A stretch of 35,064 bases of DNA from Gammaproteobacteria bacterium CG_4_10_14_0_2_um_filter_38_22 (GCA_002793195.1 PFPT01000058.1:1-35064), one strand, 5' to 3'. Shown: positions 16,978 to 25,130, numbered from the stretch's first letter. A program made the numbers and translations. Notes: generated by a model from the sequence alone, not told the origin.

Positions 16978-19752
16978 TCACATTGCTGAAGCACTATGAT
17001 ATAAACGTACGCTGTTAGTATGCGTAGGTGACGCTGATCTGCTTGATGAACGAAAAAAATCGGTTTGCACAGATACCTCTCTCATTGGCGCAACAACAGC
17101 CACAGCTGCGCTCATACTTTTTTTCTCGTATTCCATTACATCAGCAAAAAAATCTTTTCCAAAAAAATTCAACAGTGCATCCCGAACTTGAGCAAAAGGC
17201 TTTTCAAATCCACTGCGCTCTGACTCATCTGTGTTGATAAACTGGGAAAGTAATCTTATTTTTTGATAACACGCCACACTAGCGCACAATTGATTGCATT
17301 CAACAGCAATTTTAATTTCTGAAAAACCAGTGCGAAGCAACGTAATAGGGCTATTAGGAATATGCCCACCCAAAATAGTTTCATCAAATATCCAGGGCGC
17401 TATTTTTTCAAGCTCAACATCTGACAGCAATAGCGGCAAAGCCTGCTCTAAATAAAAGCCAAATTGTTTTAAAAAAACTGCTGTTAATTTATTGCCATAT
17501 TCCAAGGCACTCAAAAACCCATGCATTAATTGAGATAACATATAAGGCAATTGATTAATAAATAATTTTAAAAAATATGCTGGTTTTACAAGCGGAAATT
17601 GCATCATCAAATCATACAATTTAGTTGGTTCAACTTTAAATTCAAAACAAAACACTTTTGATAACTCAAGCATAAATGGCACATGACGCTGTTCAATGAC
17701 CAAGTGCTTTAACAGTGCTTCAAACGCTGGCAAATTTTGAATAACTGCTGAAATCCGTTTAGCTCCCCATATATTAAAAAATTCAACCCATTTTTTTATA
17801 TTGACTTGCAACAGCAGATCCAAGAAAAGTGTTTGAGAAATACCAGCTTCATCCAACAATGGCAGCATTGCCCCAATAAAATATAATTGCTGATCTTCAT
17901 TAAATTTGGACAAAGCTGCTTTCATAAAATCAGTTGATATATGCGGTTGCAATATTGACTTAGAAATAAGCGCTAAAAAAAGCCAATTTTCGCATAATAC
18001 TTGACAGAAAAATGCTGAAATCGTTTCTGCATTAGTTAAAGCAGCCTCAATAGCTGGCCGAAATAAATGATACAGTAATCCACAATGCTCCAATGGGGCA
18101 TACCAAAATAACGCACCAGCTCGATCACTATTTTTAATAACAGAAAAGGACAATCTAAAAATAGCTTTTCGAAAAATATCATATTGAGAATGAGGAATAG
18201 CATCAACCAAAAATAACAAATCATACACTTTAATTATGTTATGCGTCTCATTCCATTCATATAAGGCATCACACAATTGAACCCAATCATCAGACGGTAT
18301 TTTCTGCATCAGATAAACAATACCATCCCAAGATTTATCATCACTAGCCAACATCAACCCAATCGTATCGTCCAATATTCTAATTATATTAAGCCAATTT
18401 TTGGGTGGTGAAATCGATAACACAATAGATAAATGCGCTAAAGAAGAAACAAAATTTTTTATTTCTAGAGAAATGCATTTTTTTACTTCTTCTGATTCAA
18501 AATCAGAATAATAAAATTGAAAGGCATCACGCGATGCTATTTCAAAAAACAAATGAGATTGTAATAAAAATGCATCATCGCCCAACACAGGTACACGATA
18601 TCTCAGTGCTTTTTTAAAATTGGCTGATAAATAATCTAAATATTTATCTGTTGGCAACTCCTCATCAATAAACGTCAATTCCATTCCAGTCAACGGCATC
18701 TTAAACAAATCAGAATGGCTATTTAAAATACTACCCAGCACATTAGCGATCTGATGAATACAAGGGAACACGTCATCCGATTCAATTTTTTCATATTCTG
18801 CCGGTGTTAGCACAATACTTGCGCCATCGAACAATGCCAATAACTGACTTTCCAATGAACAATTTTCTTCATGATTATTTTTAGGACGATAAACAGCAAT
18901 CCTATCTTTAATATTAGAAGGTAAAAAAGACCATTGTTGATAAAACTCATGGATAGGATTAAAACAGACCAACATTGAAACGCCATCTTCAGATCCATCT
19001 TTAAGCACAGAAGCTTTTAATAAGGCATGAACTAATTTTTTCAGCGCATGCCCTACTGATGGCTTCTCTCCTTGAGAAAGGCGATGTTTTTTTTCCAATG
19101 CGCAGAGATATTCTCGCCCTGCTTTTCCTGTTATTGCACAAATACGATCAAGATCTGCTGGTGTAACCGCAGCGCTAAATGTGTATTGATGTTCAACCTC
19201 TAAAGAGTCAGGATGATACTTTTCTTCTTCTTTAATTTCCAAAAAAAGCAACTCTGTATTATCTCTAGCGCTATCCAAAAGATCATCCACTGCAATAACA
19301 GCATCACCAGCTGCATTGAGTAAAAATTGAGATGGGACAAACTGATCATCACCCTCTTCTGTTGCCATTTTTAAATTCCCAGGTGCGCCGATAACAGTTT
19401 GGATTGTCGGCATCAACAGGGCTATTACAGCCTGATCCTCTCGCTTTATTTTTTCTGCTAGATGTAAACAAGCTCGATTCGATGGCAAGCGCCAATTCAA
19501 CGTATAATCAAAACTGGTATTAGCAATTACCATAAAACGCATGCGCAAAAAAAGCGCCGCAAGTTCCAGCTTCTTTTCATCATCCAGTGTTTGCGCACGC
19601 AAAGTGGCATCAAGCCGACCCATTTGCAAACGGTCATATTCTTTAAATTTAATAAATTGCGAACGAACAAAAGGGGGACGATTTTTGGGAAAGCGATATT
19701 TTTTTTTAGCTAAAGCTCGAACTTCATCAGCAAGTTTATTCCAATCACGCAT
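16978..19752 (-). CDS. Large unrecognised protein (924 aa), effector-like
   Basis: I do not recognise a known domain. The start is firm: the ATG at 19752 has AGGGGG nine bases upstream. The product is soluble-looking, with no signal peptide. It is strongly helical and rich in Leu, Phe and Ile, particularly from residue 430 to 850, which looks like an alpha-solenoid. Residues 4-90 (DWNKLADE, a Tyr about 15 residues on, RLDAT, LDDEKKLELA, NTSFDYTL) resemble the repeat module of the 1222-residue protein at 25131-28799. The last 45 residues are a low-complexity Ser-rich tail (FFRSSSRSASPTHTNS). It stands between ppiD and tpiA, in an otherwise ordinary housekeeping block. A host-directed effector or scaffold is plausible, but the function is unknown. 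Confidence 0.85.
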   Translation of the reverse strand: MRDWNKLADEVRALAKKKYRFPKNRPPFVRSQFIKFKEYDRLQMGRLDATLRAQTLDDEKKLELAALFLRMRFMVIANTSFDYTLNWRLPSNRACLHLAEKIKREDQAVIALLMPTIQTVIGAPGNLKMATEEGDDQFVPSQFLLNAAGDAVIAVDDLLDSARDNTELLFLEIKEEEKYHPDSLEVEHQYTFSAAVTPADLDRICAITGKAGREYLCALEKKHRLSQGEKPSVGHALKKLVHALLKASVLKDGSEDGVSMLVCFNPIHEFYQQWSFLPSNIKDRIAVYRPKNNHEENCSLESQLLALFDGASIVLTPAEYEKIESDDVFPCIHQIANVLGSILNSHSDLFKMPLTGMELTFIDEELPTDKYLDYLSANFKKALRYRVPVLGDDAFLLQSHLFFEIASRDAFQFYYSDFESEEVKKCISLEIKNFVSSLAHLSIVLSISPPKNWLNIIRILDDTIGLMLASDDKSWDGIVYLMQKIPSDDWVQLCDALYEWNETHNIIKVYDLLFLVDAIPHSQYDIFRKAIFRLSFSVIKNSDRAGALFWYAPLEHCGLLYHLFRPAIEAALTNAETISAFFCQVLCENWLFLALISKSILQPHISTDFMKAALSKFNEDQQLYFIGAMLPLLDEAGISQTLFLDLLLQVNIKKWVEFFNIWGAKRISAVIQNLPAFEALLKHLVIEQRHVPFMLELSKVFCFEFKVEPTKLYDLMMQFPLVKPAYFLKLFINQLPYMLSQLMHGFLSALEYGNKLTAVFLKQFGFYLEQALPLLLSDVELEKIAPWIFDETILGGHIPNSPITLLRTGFSEIKIAVECNQLCASVACYQKIRLLSQFINTDESERSGFEKPFAQVRDALLNFFGKDFFADVMEYEKKSMSAAVAVVAPMREVSVQTDFFRSSSRSASPTHTNSVRLYHSASAM

Positions 19753-19826
19753 GATACATACCCCCTGCTCTGAAAAAAACCAATCTTTTCAGATTAACGA
19801 GTAATGTGAGCCATTGCCAGAAAAAA

Positions 19827-21428
19827 TCAGGCAGATTTGTGTTTGATGGTAATTTTAGCTGAAGCAATAACACTGTTTCCAAAACAATGCTGCAACATCT
19901 TTCCCCATATAGCGGATAACTGCGCTGCCATTTTTTCTTTTGCAGCTGCATTTGCCTTTAAGGGATCTGCATTACGCACTTGTGTTACTGCAATCACCGC
20001 ATAATCTGTTTGATTAAACAAAGAGGCTTGCACACCCATCGACGTATGCACCTGTGACTTTGAAACAGGAATCAAAAAAGCATTCGATACAATGGCTGCT
20101 GGCGTTGCTGATTTTGCATTCAGGGCTGTTAATGAAACTGCCCGCCATTGCAACCCGTTTTGTTTGGCTAACACAACAGGATCTGATCCCGCCTCAATTT
20201 TCTTTTGCAATTGATAAGCTAACAATCCTGCCTGGGCTTCTGCTTGCTTTTCCATTAACTGTTGCTTGATTTTAGGTTGCAGTGTCGCCAGTGGAATTGG
20301 CTGACTCGGTTCTTTTTTAGCAATGCGCAACACAATTTGCGTGCCATCTGACAAACTAATGGGGTTGCTATTGTTGCCAGACTCAAAAACAGAATGGCTA
20401 AAAATAGCTGCCAATATTTTGGGGTTGGCAAAAATACCTGTTTTTTCACCTTGCTTCGTGATCATCGGCGATGTTTGGATCGGTAAACCCAATGCTTTGG
20501 ATGCCACCGCCAATGAATTTGGATTGGTGTAGGTTAAGTTTGATAGTTGATTGGCTTTATCTGATAAAATCGTATTGACGCGTTGATGCTGCAGTAATTT
20601 AATTAAATTTGCTTTAATCGATGCAAATGAATGACCGCGGTAATTCATTTGATGCGATTCATAATAAGCTTGCGCTGCTTGTGGCGTAATTGTAATTGTT
20701 TTTTCAATAGCGGCAGGCGATAACATCAGATAGGCCACACTGACTTTCGCTGGCGTTTGATATTCTGCTTGATGCGCATCATAACTACTTTTGATTTCAG
20801 CTTCTGTCACCTGCGTTTTCGATAAAAAGGCATGAGCTGGAACAATCACATAACCAAATGCCCGTTTTTGAGAAGCTAACGCATAATAATGATTCACTTC
20901 AGATGGCAATACAAAAGCACTGTTGGCAATACTGCCCATCACAGTATGAATAACCCATTGGGTTTGCACATGCTGAAAAAACATGGCTGGCGTTAAACTC
21001 GCTGCATACAATGCCTGCATCATTTTTTGTTCTGAGAATTTGCCTTGCACTTGAAATTCTGGCGCTTGCTCCACCATCATTTCCACTTGCTTTAACCCAA
21101 CTCGAAAACCCGCTTTTTCCAATGTCGTTTGTAGCGCAGTTTGATTGATAATAGATTGCAAAGCATACTGCTTAAGTTGCTGCTGCATATTAGCAGGTAA
21201 CGGATGACCACCTGTTTCAGCCATCACTTGTTTTTGTAATTGAGAAAAGGTGTTGTTGAGATCTTGCGTAGAAATAGTGACACCATTCACCTTTGCCACT
21301 TCACCTTGATCAGCGGATCCGCTGTCAAAATAATATTGGACGCCAAACAACATGAACGCGCCAGCAACCAGCGCAATAATAACACCAGCAATCCATCCTG
21401 AAATTCTATCCCTGATACGTTGCAACAT
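19827..21428 (-). CDS. ppiD: PpiD-like periplasmic folding factor, parvulin domain apparently missing
   Basis: PpiD is an inner-membrane-anchored chaperone at the exit of the Sec translocon. The N-terminus (MLQRIRDRISGW then a hydrophobic helix, residues 11-33) and the SurA_N-like helical domain (about 45-225) match the family. The C-terminal region (about 266-530) follows the family pattern GIFANPKILAAIFS, GTQIVLRIAKKEPSQP and LATLQPKIKQQL. The protein is 533 residues, against about 620 in E. coli. The shortfall falls at residue 264, where YYESHQMNYRG runs straight into the post-parvulin helix (HSFASIKANL). I find no parvulin motif (GG-D-LG). The reading frame is intact. It follows hupB and two tRNAs, the standard neighbourhood. 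Confidence 0.88.
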   Translation of the reverse strand: MLQRIRDRISGWIAGVIIALVAGAFMLFGVQYYFDSGSADQGEVAKVNGVTISTQDLNNTFSQLQKQVMAETGGHPLPANMQQQLKQYALQSIINQTALQTTLEKAGFRVGLKQVEMMVEQAPEFQVQGKFSEQKMMQALYAASLTPAMFFQHVQTQWVIHTVMGSIANSAFVLPSEVNHYYALASQKRAFGYVIVPAHAFLSKTQVTEAEIKSSYDAHQAEYQTPAKVSVAYLMLSPAAIEKTITITPQAAQAYYESHQMNYRGHSFASIKANLIKLLQHQRVNTILSDKANQLSNLTYTNPNSLAVASKALGLPIQTSPMITKQGEKTGIFANPKILAAIFSHSVFESGNNSNPISLSDGTQIVLRIAKKEPSQPIPLATLQPKIKQQLMEKQAEAQAGLLAYQLQKKIEAGSDPVVLAKQNGLQWRAVSLTALNAKSATPAAIVSNAFLIPVSKSQVHTSMGVQASLFNQTDYAVIAVTQVRNADPLKANAAAKEKMAAQLSAIWGKMLQHCFGNSVIASAKITIKHKSA

Positions 21429-21472
21429 GGCTGTAACTCAAATTCATTAAAAAAACGTGGGTCTTAAAAATT

Positions 21473-21549
21473 TGGCGGAGCGGACGGGACTCGAACCCGC
21501 GACCCCCAGCGTGACAGGCCAGTATTCTAACCAGCTGAACTACCGCTCC
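21473..21549 (-). tRNA. tRNA-Asp (anticodon GTC)
   Basis: A complete cloverleaf is visible: acceptor GGAGCGG/CCGCTCC, discriminator G, then an encoded CCA. The anticodon loop is CTGTCAC with GTC, and the T arm is GCGGGTTCGAGTCCCGT. The anticodon stem CTGGC/GCTGG contains two adjacent wobble pairs. It lies 15 bases downstream of tRNA-Val and 44 bases upstream of ppiD, probably in one transcript. Confidence 0.96.
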
Positions 21550-21564
21550 ACACGAAACCGAAAT

Positions 21565-21637
21565 TGGGTGCTGAGGGATTCGAACCCCCGACATTCGCCT
21601 TGTAAGGGCGACGCTCTACCAACTGAGCTAAGCACCC
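21565..21637 (-). tRNA. tRNA-Val (anticodon TAC)
   Basis: A complete cloverleaf is visible: acceptor GGGTGCT/AGCACCC, D arm GCTCAGTTGGTAGAGC, anticodon stem TCGCC/GGCGA with loop CTTACAA, and a T arm with TTCGAAT. The discriminator is A and the CCA is not encoded (ATT follows). It is 72 bases downstream of the HU gene. Confidence 0.96.
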
Positions 21638-21652
21638 GGTATTGCAGTGCGG

Positions 21653-21683
21653 ATAATACTACCTAAAATTCTCAAAGATGCAA
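21653..21683 (-). promoter_or_regulatory. Possible tRNA-Val/tRNA-Asp promoter
   Basis: On the minus strand a TATTAT -10 box (21653-21658) lies 15 bases before the tRNA-Val 5' end. It is followed by a GC-rich discriminator (CCGC), typical of stable RNA promoters. The best -35 is a weak TTGCAT at 21678-21683 with a 19-base spacer. It overlaps the hairpin at 21665-21693. The call is tentative. Confidence 0.3.
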
Positions 21684-21693
21684 TGAGAAATTT
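21665..21693 (-). terminator. Hairpin after the HU gene, likely terminator
   Basis: Downstream of the HU stop, arms of 10 bases (TGAGAAATTT at 21684-21693 and AAAATTCTCA at 21665-21674, as read on +) pair with one mismatch around a 9-base loop. On the minus strand the 3' arm ends in TTTT. The stem is AT-rich and the T run is short, so termination may be partial. Confidence 0.5.
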
Positions 21694-21709
21694 AAGTAAT
21701 ATTAAAAAA

Positions 21710-21994
21710 TTAATTCACCGCTTCTTTCAATTTTTTACCTGCTTTAAACTTAGCAATCGTTGCTGCTGGGATTTGCATTTCAACGCCTGTGCGTGGATTG
21801 CGACCTGTTCTTTCTTTGCGATGCGATGTTTCAAAAGTACCAAAATTCACAATCGCCACTTTTCCACCTTCTGCTAAAGTAGCAGTAACGGTTTCGCAAA
21901 ATGTATTAATCGCAATTTCAGCCGCTGATTTCGAAATGTCCGCTTGCGCTGCAATAATATCGATCAAATCTTGTTTATTTTTGCCTGTAGTCAT
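21710..21994 (-). CDS. hupB: DNA-binding protein HU
   Basis: This is a histone-like nucleoid protein that binds and bends DNA as a dimer. It is 94 residues. The helical dimerisation part is KQDLIDIIAAQADISKSAA. The conserved core is VNFGTFETSHRKERTGRNPRTG, with the DNA-intercalating proline arm (GRNPRTG) intact, followed by AAATIAKFKAGKKLKEAVN. Length and the lack of an IHF-type C-terminal extension point to HU. AAGGGG lies six bases before the ATG. The neighbouring tRNA-Val, tRNA-Asp and ppiD support hupB rather than hupA. The lon gene that often precedes hupB is absent; a two-component pair stands there. Confidence 0.93.
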   Translation of the reverse strand: MTTGKNKQDLIDIIAAQADISKSAAEIAINTFCETVTATLAEGGKVAIVNFGTFETSHRKERTGRNPRTGVEMQIPAATIAKFKAGKKLKEAVN

Positions 21995-22031
21995 GACTCA
22001 CCCCTTCTCTATATTTTTCCGTAAAGCGGAA

Positions 22032-22061
22032 TTTATACCAATTGCGCATTCACGGTGTCAA
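22032..22061 (-). promoter_or_regulatory. Strong sigma-70 promoter of the HU gene
   Basis: On the minus strand a perfect TTGACA (22056-22061) and TATAAA (22032-22037) are separated by 18 bases. This would start transcription about 30 bases before the HU ribosome site. It is the best promoter match I see in the window and fits a highly expressed nucleoid protein. Confidence 0.8.
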
Positions 22062-22111
22062 GAAATAAACTTAAAATATCAGGTAGTTAGTTGCTTGACA
22101 GCGCCCAAAAA

Positions 22112-22492
22112 TTATTTTTTTATTTTTTTATTGCGATATTTTTCAATTCGTTGAATCAATTGTGTAAACGCAATTGGCTTCATTTCAACCGCATCACAAC
22201 CGATCGCTATCATTTTTTCACACTCAGGCACTGTTGCATAAGCGCTGAGTGCAATAATCGGAATGTGCCGCATAGTAACCTGCTTTTTTATTTTCTTTAC
22301 TACAGCACAGCCCGACATATCTGGTAGCCGCATATCCAACAAAATAACATCAGGTGGATTTTGTTTTGCCATGACAATACCATCAACGCCATTCGCCGCA
22401 GCCATCACGTTATAACCCTGATGCATCAATACACGAGAAAATAAATCGCGATTTAATGCATTATCTTCAATTACTAATACGGTTAACCTCAT
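22112..22492 (-). CDS. Receiver-only response regulator (CheY-like)
   Basis: This is a single-domain phosphoacceptor protein of 126 residues with no output domain. The acidic pair is E9-D10, the phosphorylation site is D53 in VILLDMRLPD, the switch serine is S83 in ALSAYA, and the conserved lysine is K105 in MKPI. The last ten residues are a basic tail (RNKKIKK). It starts four bases after the histidine kinase stop and is almost certainly its partner. Output must come from a protein-protein contact or onward phosphotransfer. The partner is not visible here. Confidence 0.93.
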   Translation of the reverse strand: MRLTVLVIEDNALNRDLFSRVLMHQGYNVMAAANGVDGIVMAKQNPPDVILLDMRLPDMSGCAVVKKIKKQVTMRHIPIIALSAYATVPECEKMIAIGCDAVEMKPIAFTQLIQRIEKYRNKKIKK

Positions 22493-22496
22493 TGCT

Positions 22497-23234
22497 CTAA
22501 CTCACTTGCATTGGTTCGTCACCATAACAAGCATGCAGCGTCAACGTCACTATACTGCCCTTTTTTAATTGGCTTTTCACTGATAACGTCCCACCTAATT
22601 TTTCTGCTATTTTTTTCGATATATACAACCCCAATCCAACACCCTGTTCTCGTGTTGAGTAAAACGGCTCAAATAATTTTTCCATTTGTGCTGCGCTCAT
22701 GCCCATGCCCGTATCGCGCACTTCAAACATGATTTTTTCTTTTTCTCTACTAACCGTCGCGGTAATCATTCCGTTTCGAGTAAATTGATTGGCATTACTG
22801 AGTAAATTAATTAAACATTGCTTTAATGGCGTAACCTGCGTTTGAATAAATTGAATTGATTCATCACAGCAGATAATCAGTTGATTCTTTTTAGCAAGTA
22901 TTAGCGGTTTTAATATTGTTTCAACCTCACGCATCATGTTCGGCATACTCACTTTTTCTTGAACCAAGACAACCTCATTTGACTCCAGTTTCGCCGCTGC
23001 TAACAAGGAATGAATGATATTCAACATATGCTGACTGGCTTGCTGAATTTTAGCAACATCACTGGAAACAGCGGGCAACGACTGCGCCGCCGCTGTGATT
23101 TGCAATAACTCACAATAACCCATAATCGCTGATAACGGTGTTCTCAACTCATGAACGGCCATAGCCAAAGAGGATGCGATATTATTCTTTTTGTTCATAA
23201 TGTACATCTTAAAATCAGTGGTGATATATTTCAT
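22497..23234 (-). CDS. Soluble sensor histidine kinase
   Basis: This is a cytoplasmic kinase made almost entirely of a catalytic core: a dimerisation/phosphotransfer HisKA helix pair with the motif HELRTPLSAIMGY, then an HATPase domain with N box (LINLLSNANQFT), G1 (VRDTGMGM) and G2 (GVGLGLYISKKIAEKLGG). No membrane helix, PAS or GAF domain is present. Only about 10-30 residues precede the H-box helix. The start is uncertain: ATGs at 23234, 23207 and 23198 are possible. I chose 23234, which has AAGG close by; the TTG at 23258 is less likely. Signal input must come from another protein or from the short N-terminus. Confidence 0.88.
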   Translation of the reverse strand: MKYITTDFKMYIMNKKNNIASSLAMAVHELRTPLSAIMGYCELLQITAAAQSLPAVSSDVAKIQQASQHMLNIIHSLLAAAKLESNEVVLVQEKVSMPNMMREVETILKPLILAKKNQLIICCDESIQFIQTQVTPLKQCLINLLSNANQFTRNGMITATVSREKEKIMFEVRDTGMGMSAAQMEKLFEPFYSTREQGVGLGLYISKKIAEKLGGTLSVKSQLKKGSIVTLTLHACYGDEPMQVS

Positions 23235-23466
23235 TCGCCTTGTCAAAGCAAAATGCAATGCAAAACAAAAACAGACCCTAAACTATATGAATATACTATG
23301 TTTATTTTACAGATACTGTCTTTTTTAAAAATACAAAAAATTCGACGCGACTGATCTGCTAACAAAATCGCGGCAAACCAAGAGAAAAAATCACCTTAAT
23401 TTAAGGCTTTCTTCAGATAAAAAGCGTAAAATTCAGACAGTATTCGACTTAACCTATTTTATTTCA
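23235..23466. promoter_or_regulatory. Divergent intergenic region, kinase (-) and pentapeptide gene (+)
   Basis: This is a 232-base AT-rich gap between divergent genes, so promoters for both must lie here. I see no near-consensus sigma-70 pair. The clearest element is the perfect palindrome at 23394-23406 (CCTTAA-T-TTAAGG), about 60 bases before the + strand gene, which could be an operator. A CTTAAT half-site of the PmrA type is included, but the second half-site is missing. Confidence 0.5.
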
Positions 23467-25065
23467 ATGTGGCTAAAAATTATGAGACGATCAACCGAAA
23501 AAAATAGCGCTACAATCAGTAGTCCTGCAGATACGATAACAGTCAAACCCTGTCGTTGCAGCAGCGGTGCGCATTACCCAACTTGCTCATTTAGTAAAGA
23601 GCAAGTTGAATTGCTAAAGACTGATCCCCAAGCTTTTATTGATACGTTTGAACAATTTCTCGCTCCACAAAAACCACGCGTTGCAAAATATCACGATGCC
23701 CTAACATTACCTGAAAAAATTGCACTTGCTAAAAAGCATGCGCATAAATATTCCAGAACACTCGAAGCACGCGCATTTAAAGAGACTTATTATTTTCTAG
23801 TCAAGCAAGAACTACAGGGAACGAAGAAGGACATAGCATCCGCTGAAAAGCTCAGAAAACTGGCCAATTATTTTGGAATCGTTGACTCAACACTGGATGC
23901 ACACAAAAGCGCACATGAAGTCATTATAACTATTCATAAAATGGAACCCGCTGCCACTATTGCATACCGCACGAAAAAACATCTCAAAGATGTGATGGCT
24001 GAACGATCAGCAAAAAAACCATTTCGCTTTTTTCGCTCAATGTTACCACCTCTTGAAATTGATGAGGTGATCGCTAAAAATCGCATGCGGTTTGAGCTTC
24101 ATAAAGCCCGCGTACGTGATGCACTACACTTAGCCACTGATGCAGAAAAAACACAACTTATTACCCAGTTAAAAACGGTTGCAACATCACTCACGGTTAC
24201 TTATCCGCCTGCAATCATCGACAAACCCAAAGCCAAATCTGCGCGTCGCAGAGAATATGCTTTATTGCGTGAATATTATTTACATCAAGAAAAACCTTTA
24301 TCACCAACTGATGTGAGAAAACTCATTCATGCTGCCGATCGTTTAAATCAACCGCGTGATTTATCAAGTATGAATTTAACTGGTTGTGATTTGACTAGAA
24401 TAGATTTACGACATACCAAATTTGATGCTGCCAAAATGGATGGCATCACTATTGATATTCGCACCACTAAAATCAAAGGAGCAACACTTGCTAAAGCATC
24501 TATCACTGCTGGAAGCACAATCACACTGAAAGAAGGTGATAAAAAAATAACTAAAAGCAGCAGCACTGACACAGCAGACTTGATGATCAGCAAAGGCGAC
24601 TACAAAGGTGATTTATTTAGCGCCATTGCTCACGCTCAAGTTAGAACGAGCAGTCAACTGACTGCTTCGCTTTATAGACTATTCCCAGAAACTGTAACAA
24701 AAGATAGCGCTCCTAGAACACCCGCTGCATCAGCTATTACACTTGAAACAATCACCATTGGTAACATCATATCACTACTAACAGCAACCAAAGAAACACC
24801 AGCTGACTGTAAAGGTAAAAAAATCACAGATGTTATGACTAAAGAGCAAGCAACTGTCATTCAACAGGCTTTGGAAAATGGAAGGATTGATTTTACCGGC
24901 GCTGATTTTTCTGGGATGACAGAACTGGAGAATCATACTGAGTTATTAGCATCACTTGATAAAAAATATCCCTTAGATCCAGGAACTGGAAAGCGTCAAA
25001 TTACTTTCAGTGAGGCTCAAAAGGCAACACTAAATAAGAATGCCAGCCCAGAGTTTGATTTTTAA
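23467..25065 (+). CDS. Unrecognised protein with short pentapeptide-repeat stretch (532 aa)
   Basis: No signal peptide or membrane helix is visible. Near the N-terminus a Cys cluster (CRCSSGAHYPTC, about residues 29-40) could bind metal. A helical lysine-rich region (about 60-290) follows. A pentapeptide-repeat-like stretch lies at about 297-330 (DLSSMNLTGCDLTRIDLRHT), with a second trace near residue 478 (IDFTGADFSGM). The repeats are too few for a full quadrilateral beta-helix. The start is uncertain (ATG 23467 or 23482), and neither has a clear ribosome site. It is divergent from the histidine kinase and convergent with the 1222-residue gene. Pentapeptide proteins occur among Legionella and Coxiella effectors, but the role here is unknown. 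Confidence 0.82.
   Translation: MWLKIMRRSTEKNSATISSPADTITVKPCRCSSGAHYPTCSFSKEQVELLKTDPQAFIDTFEQFLAPQKPRVAKYHDALTLPEKIALAKKHAHKYSRTLEARAFKETYYFLVKQELQGTKKDIASAEKLRKLANYFGIVDSTLDAHKSAHEVIITIHKMEPAATIAYRTKKHLKDVMAERSAKKPFRFFRSMLPPLEIDEVIAKNRMRFELHKARVRDALHLATDAEKTQLITQLKTVATSLTVTYPPAIIDKPKAKSARRREYALLREYYLHQEKPLSPTDVRKLIHAADRLNQPRDLSSMNLTGCDLTRIDLRHTKFDAAKMDGITIDIRTTKIKGATLAKASITAGSTITLKEGDKKITKSSSTDTADLMISKGDYKGDLFSAIAHAQVRTSSQLTASLYRLFPETVTKDSAPRTPAASAITLETITIGNIISLLTATKETPADCKGKKITDVMTKEQATVIQQALENGRIDFTGADFSGMTELENHTELLASLDKKYPLDPGTGKRQITFSEAQKATLNKNASPEFDF
23579..23608. repeat. Perfect 10-bp inverted repeat inside the coding start
   Basis: CAACTTGCTC and GAGCAAGTTG are perfect reverse complements around a 10-base AT-rich spacer. 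They lie about 110 bases into the pentapeptide-like gene and could form an mRNA hairpin that affects early translation. The element may be chance. Confidence 0.6.
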
Positions 25066-25130
25066 TCTGCAACAAAACTCCATCATTCCAGAAATTGTTA
25101 TACTCAAAATCTAAAATTCAGTATTTTTTC

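Noticed and set aside
23384-23416. PmrA box controlling the pentapeptide-like gene
   Set aside because: Only one CTTAAT half-site is present; the second direct half-site at 11-base spacing is missing.
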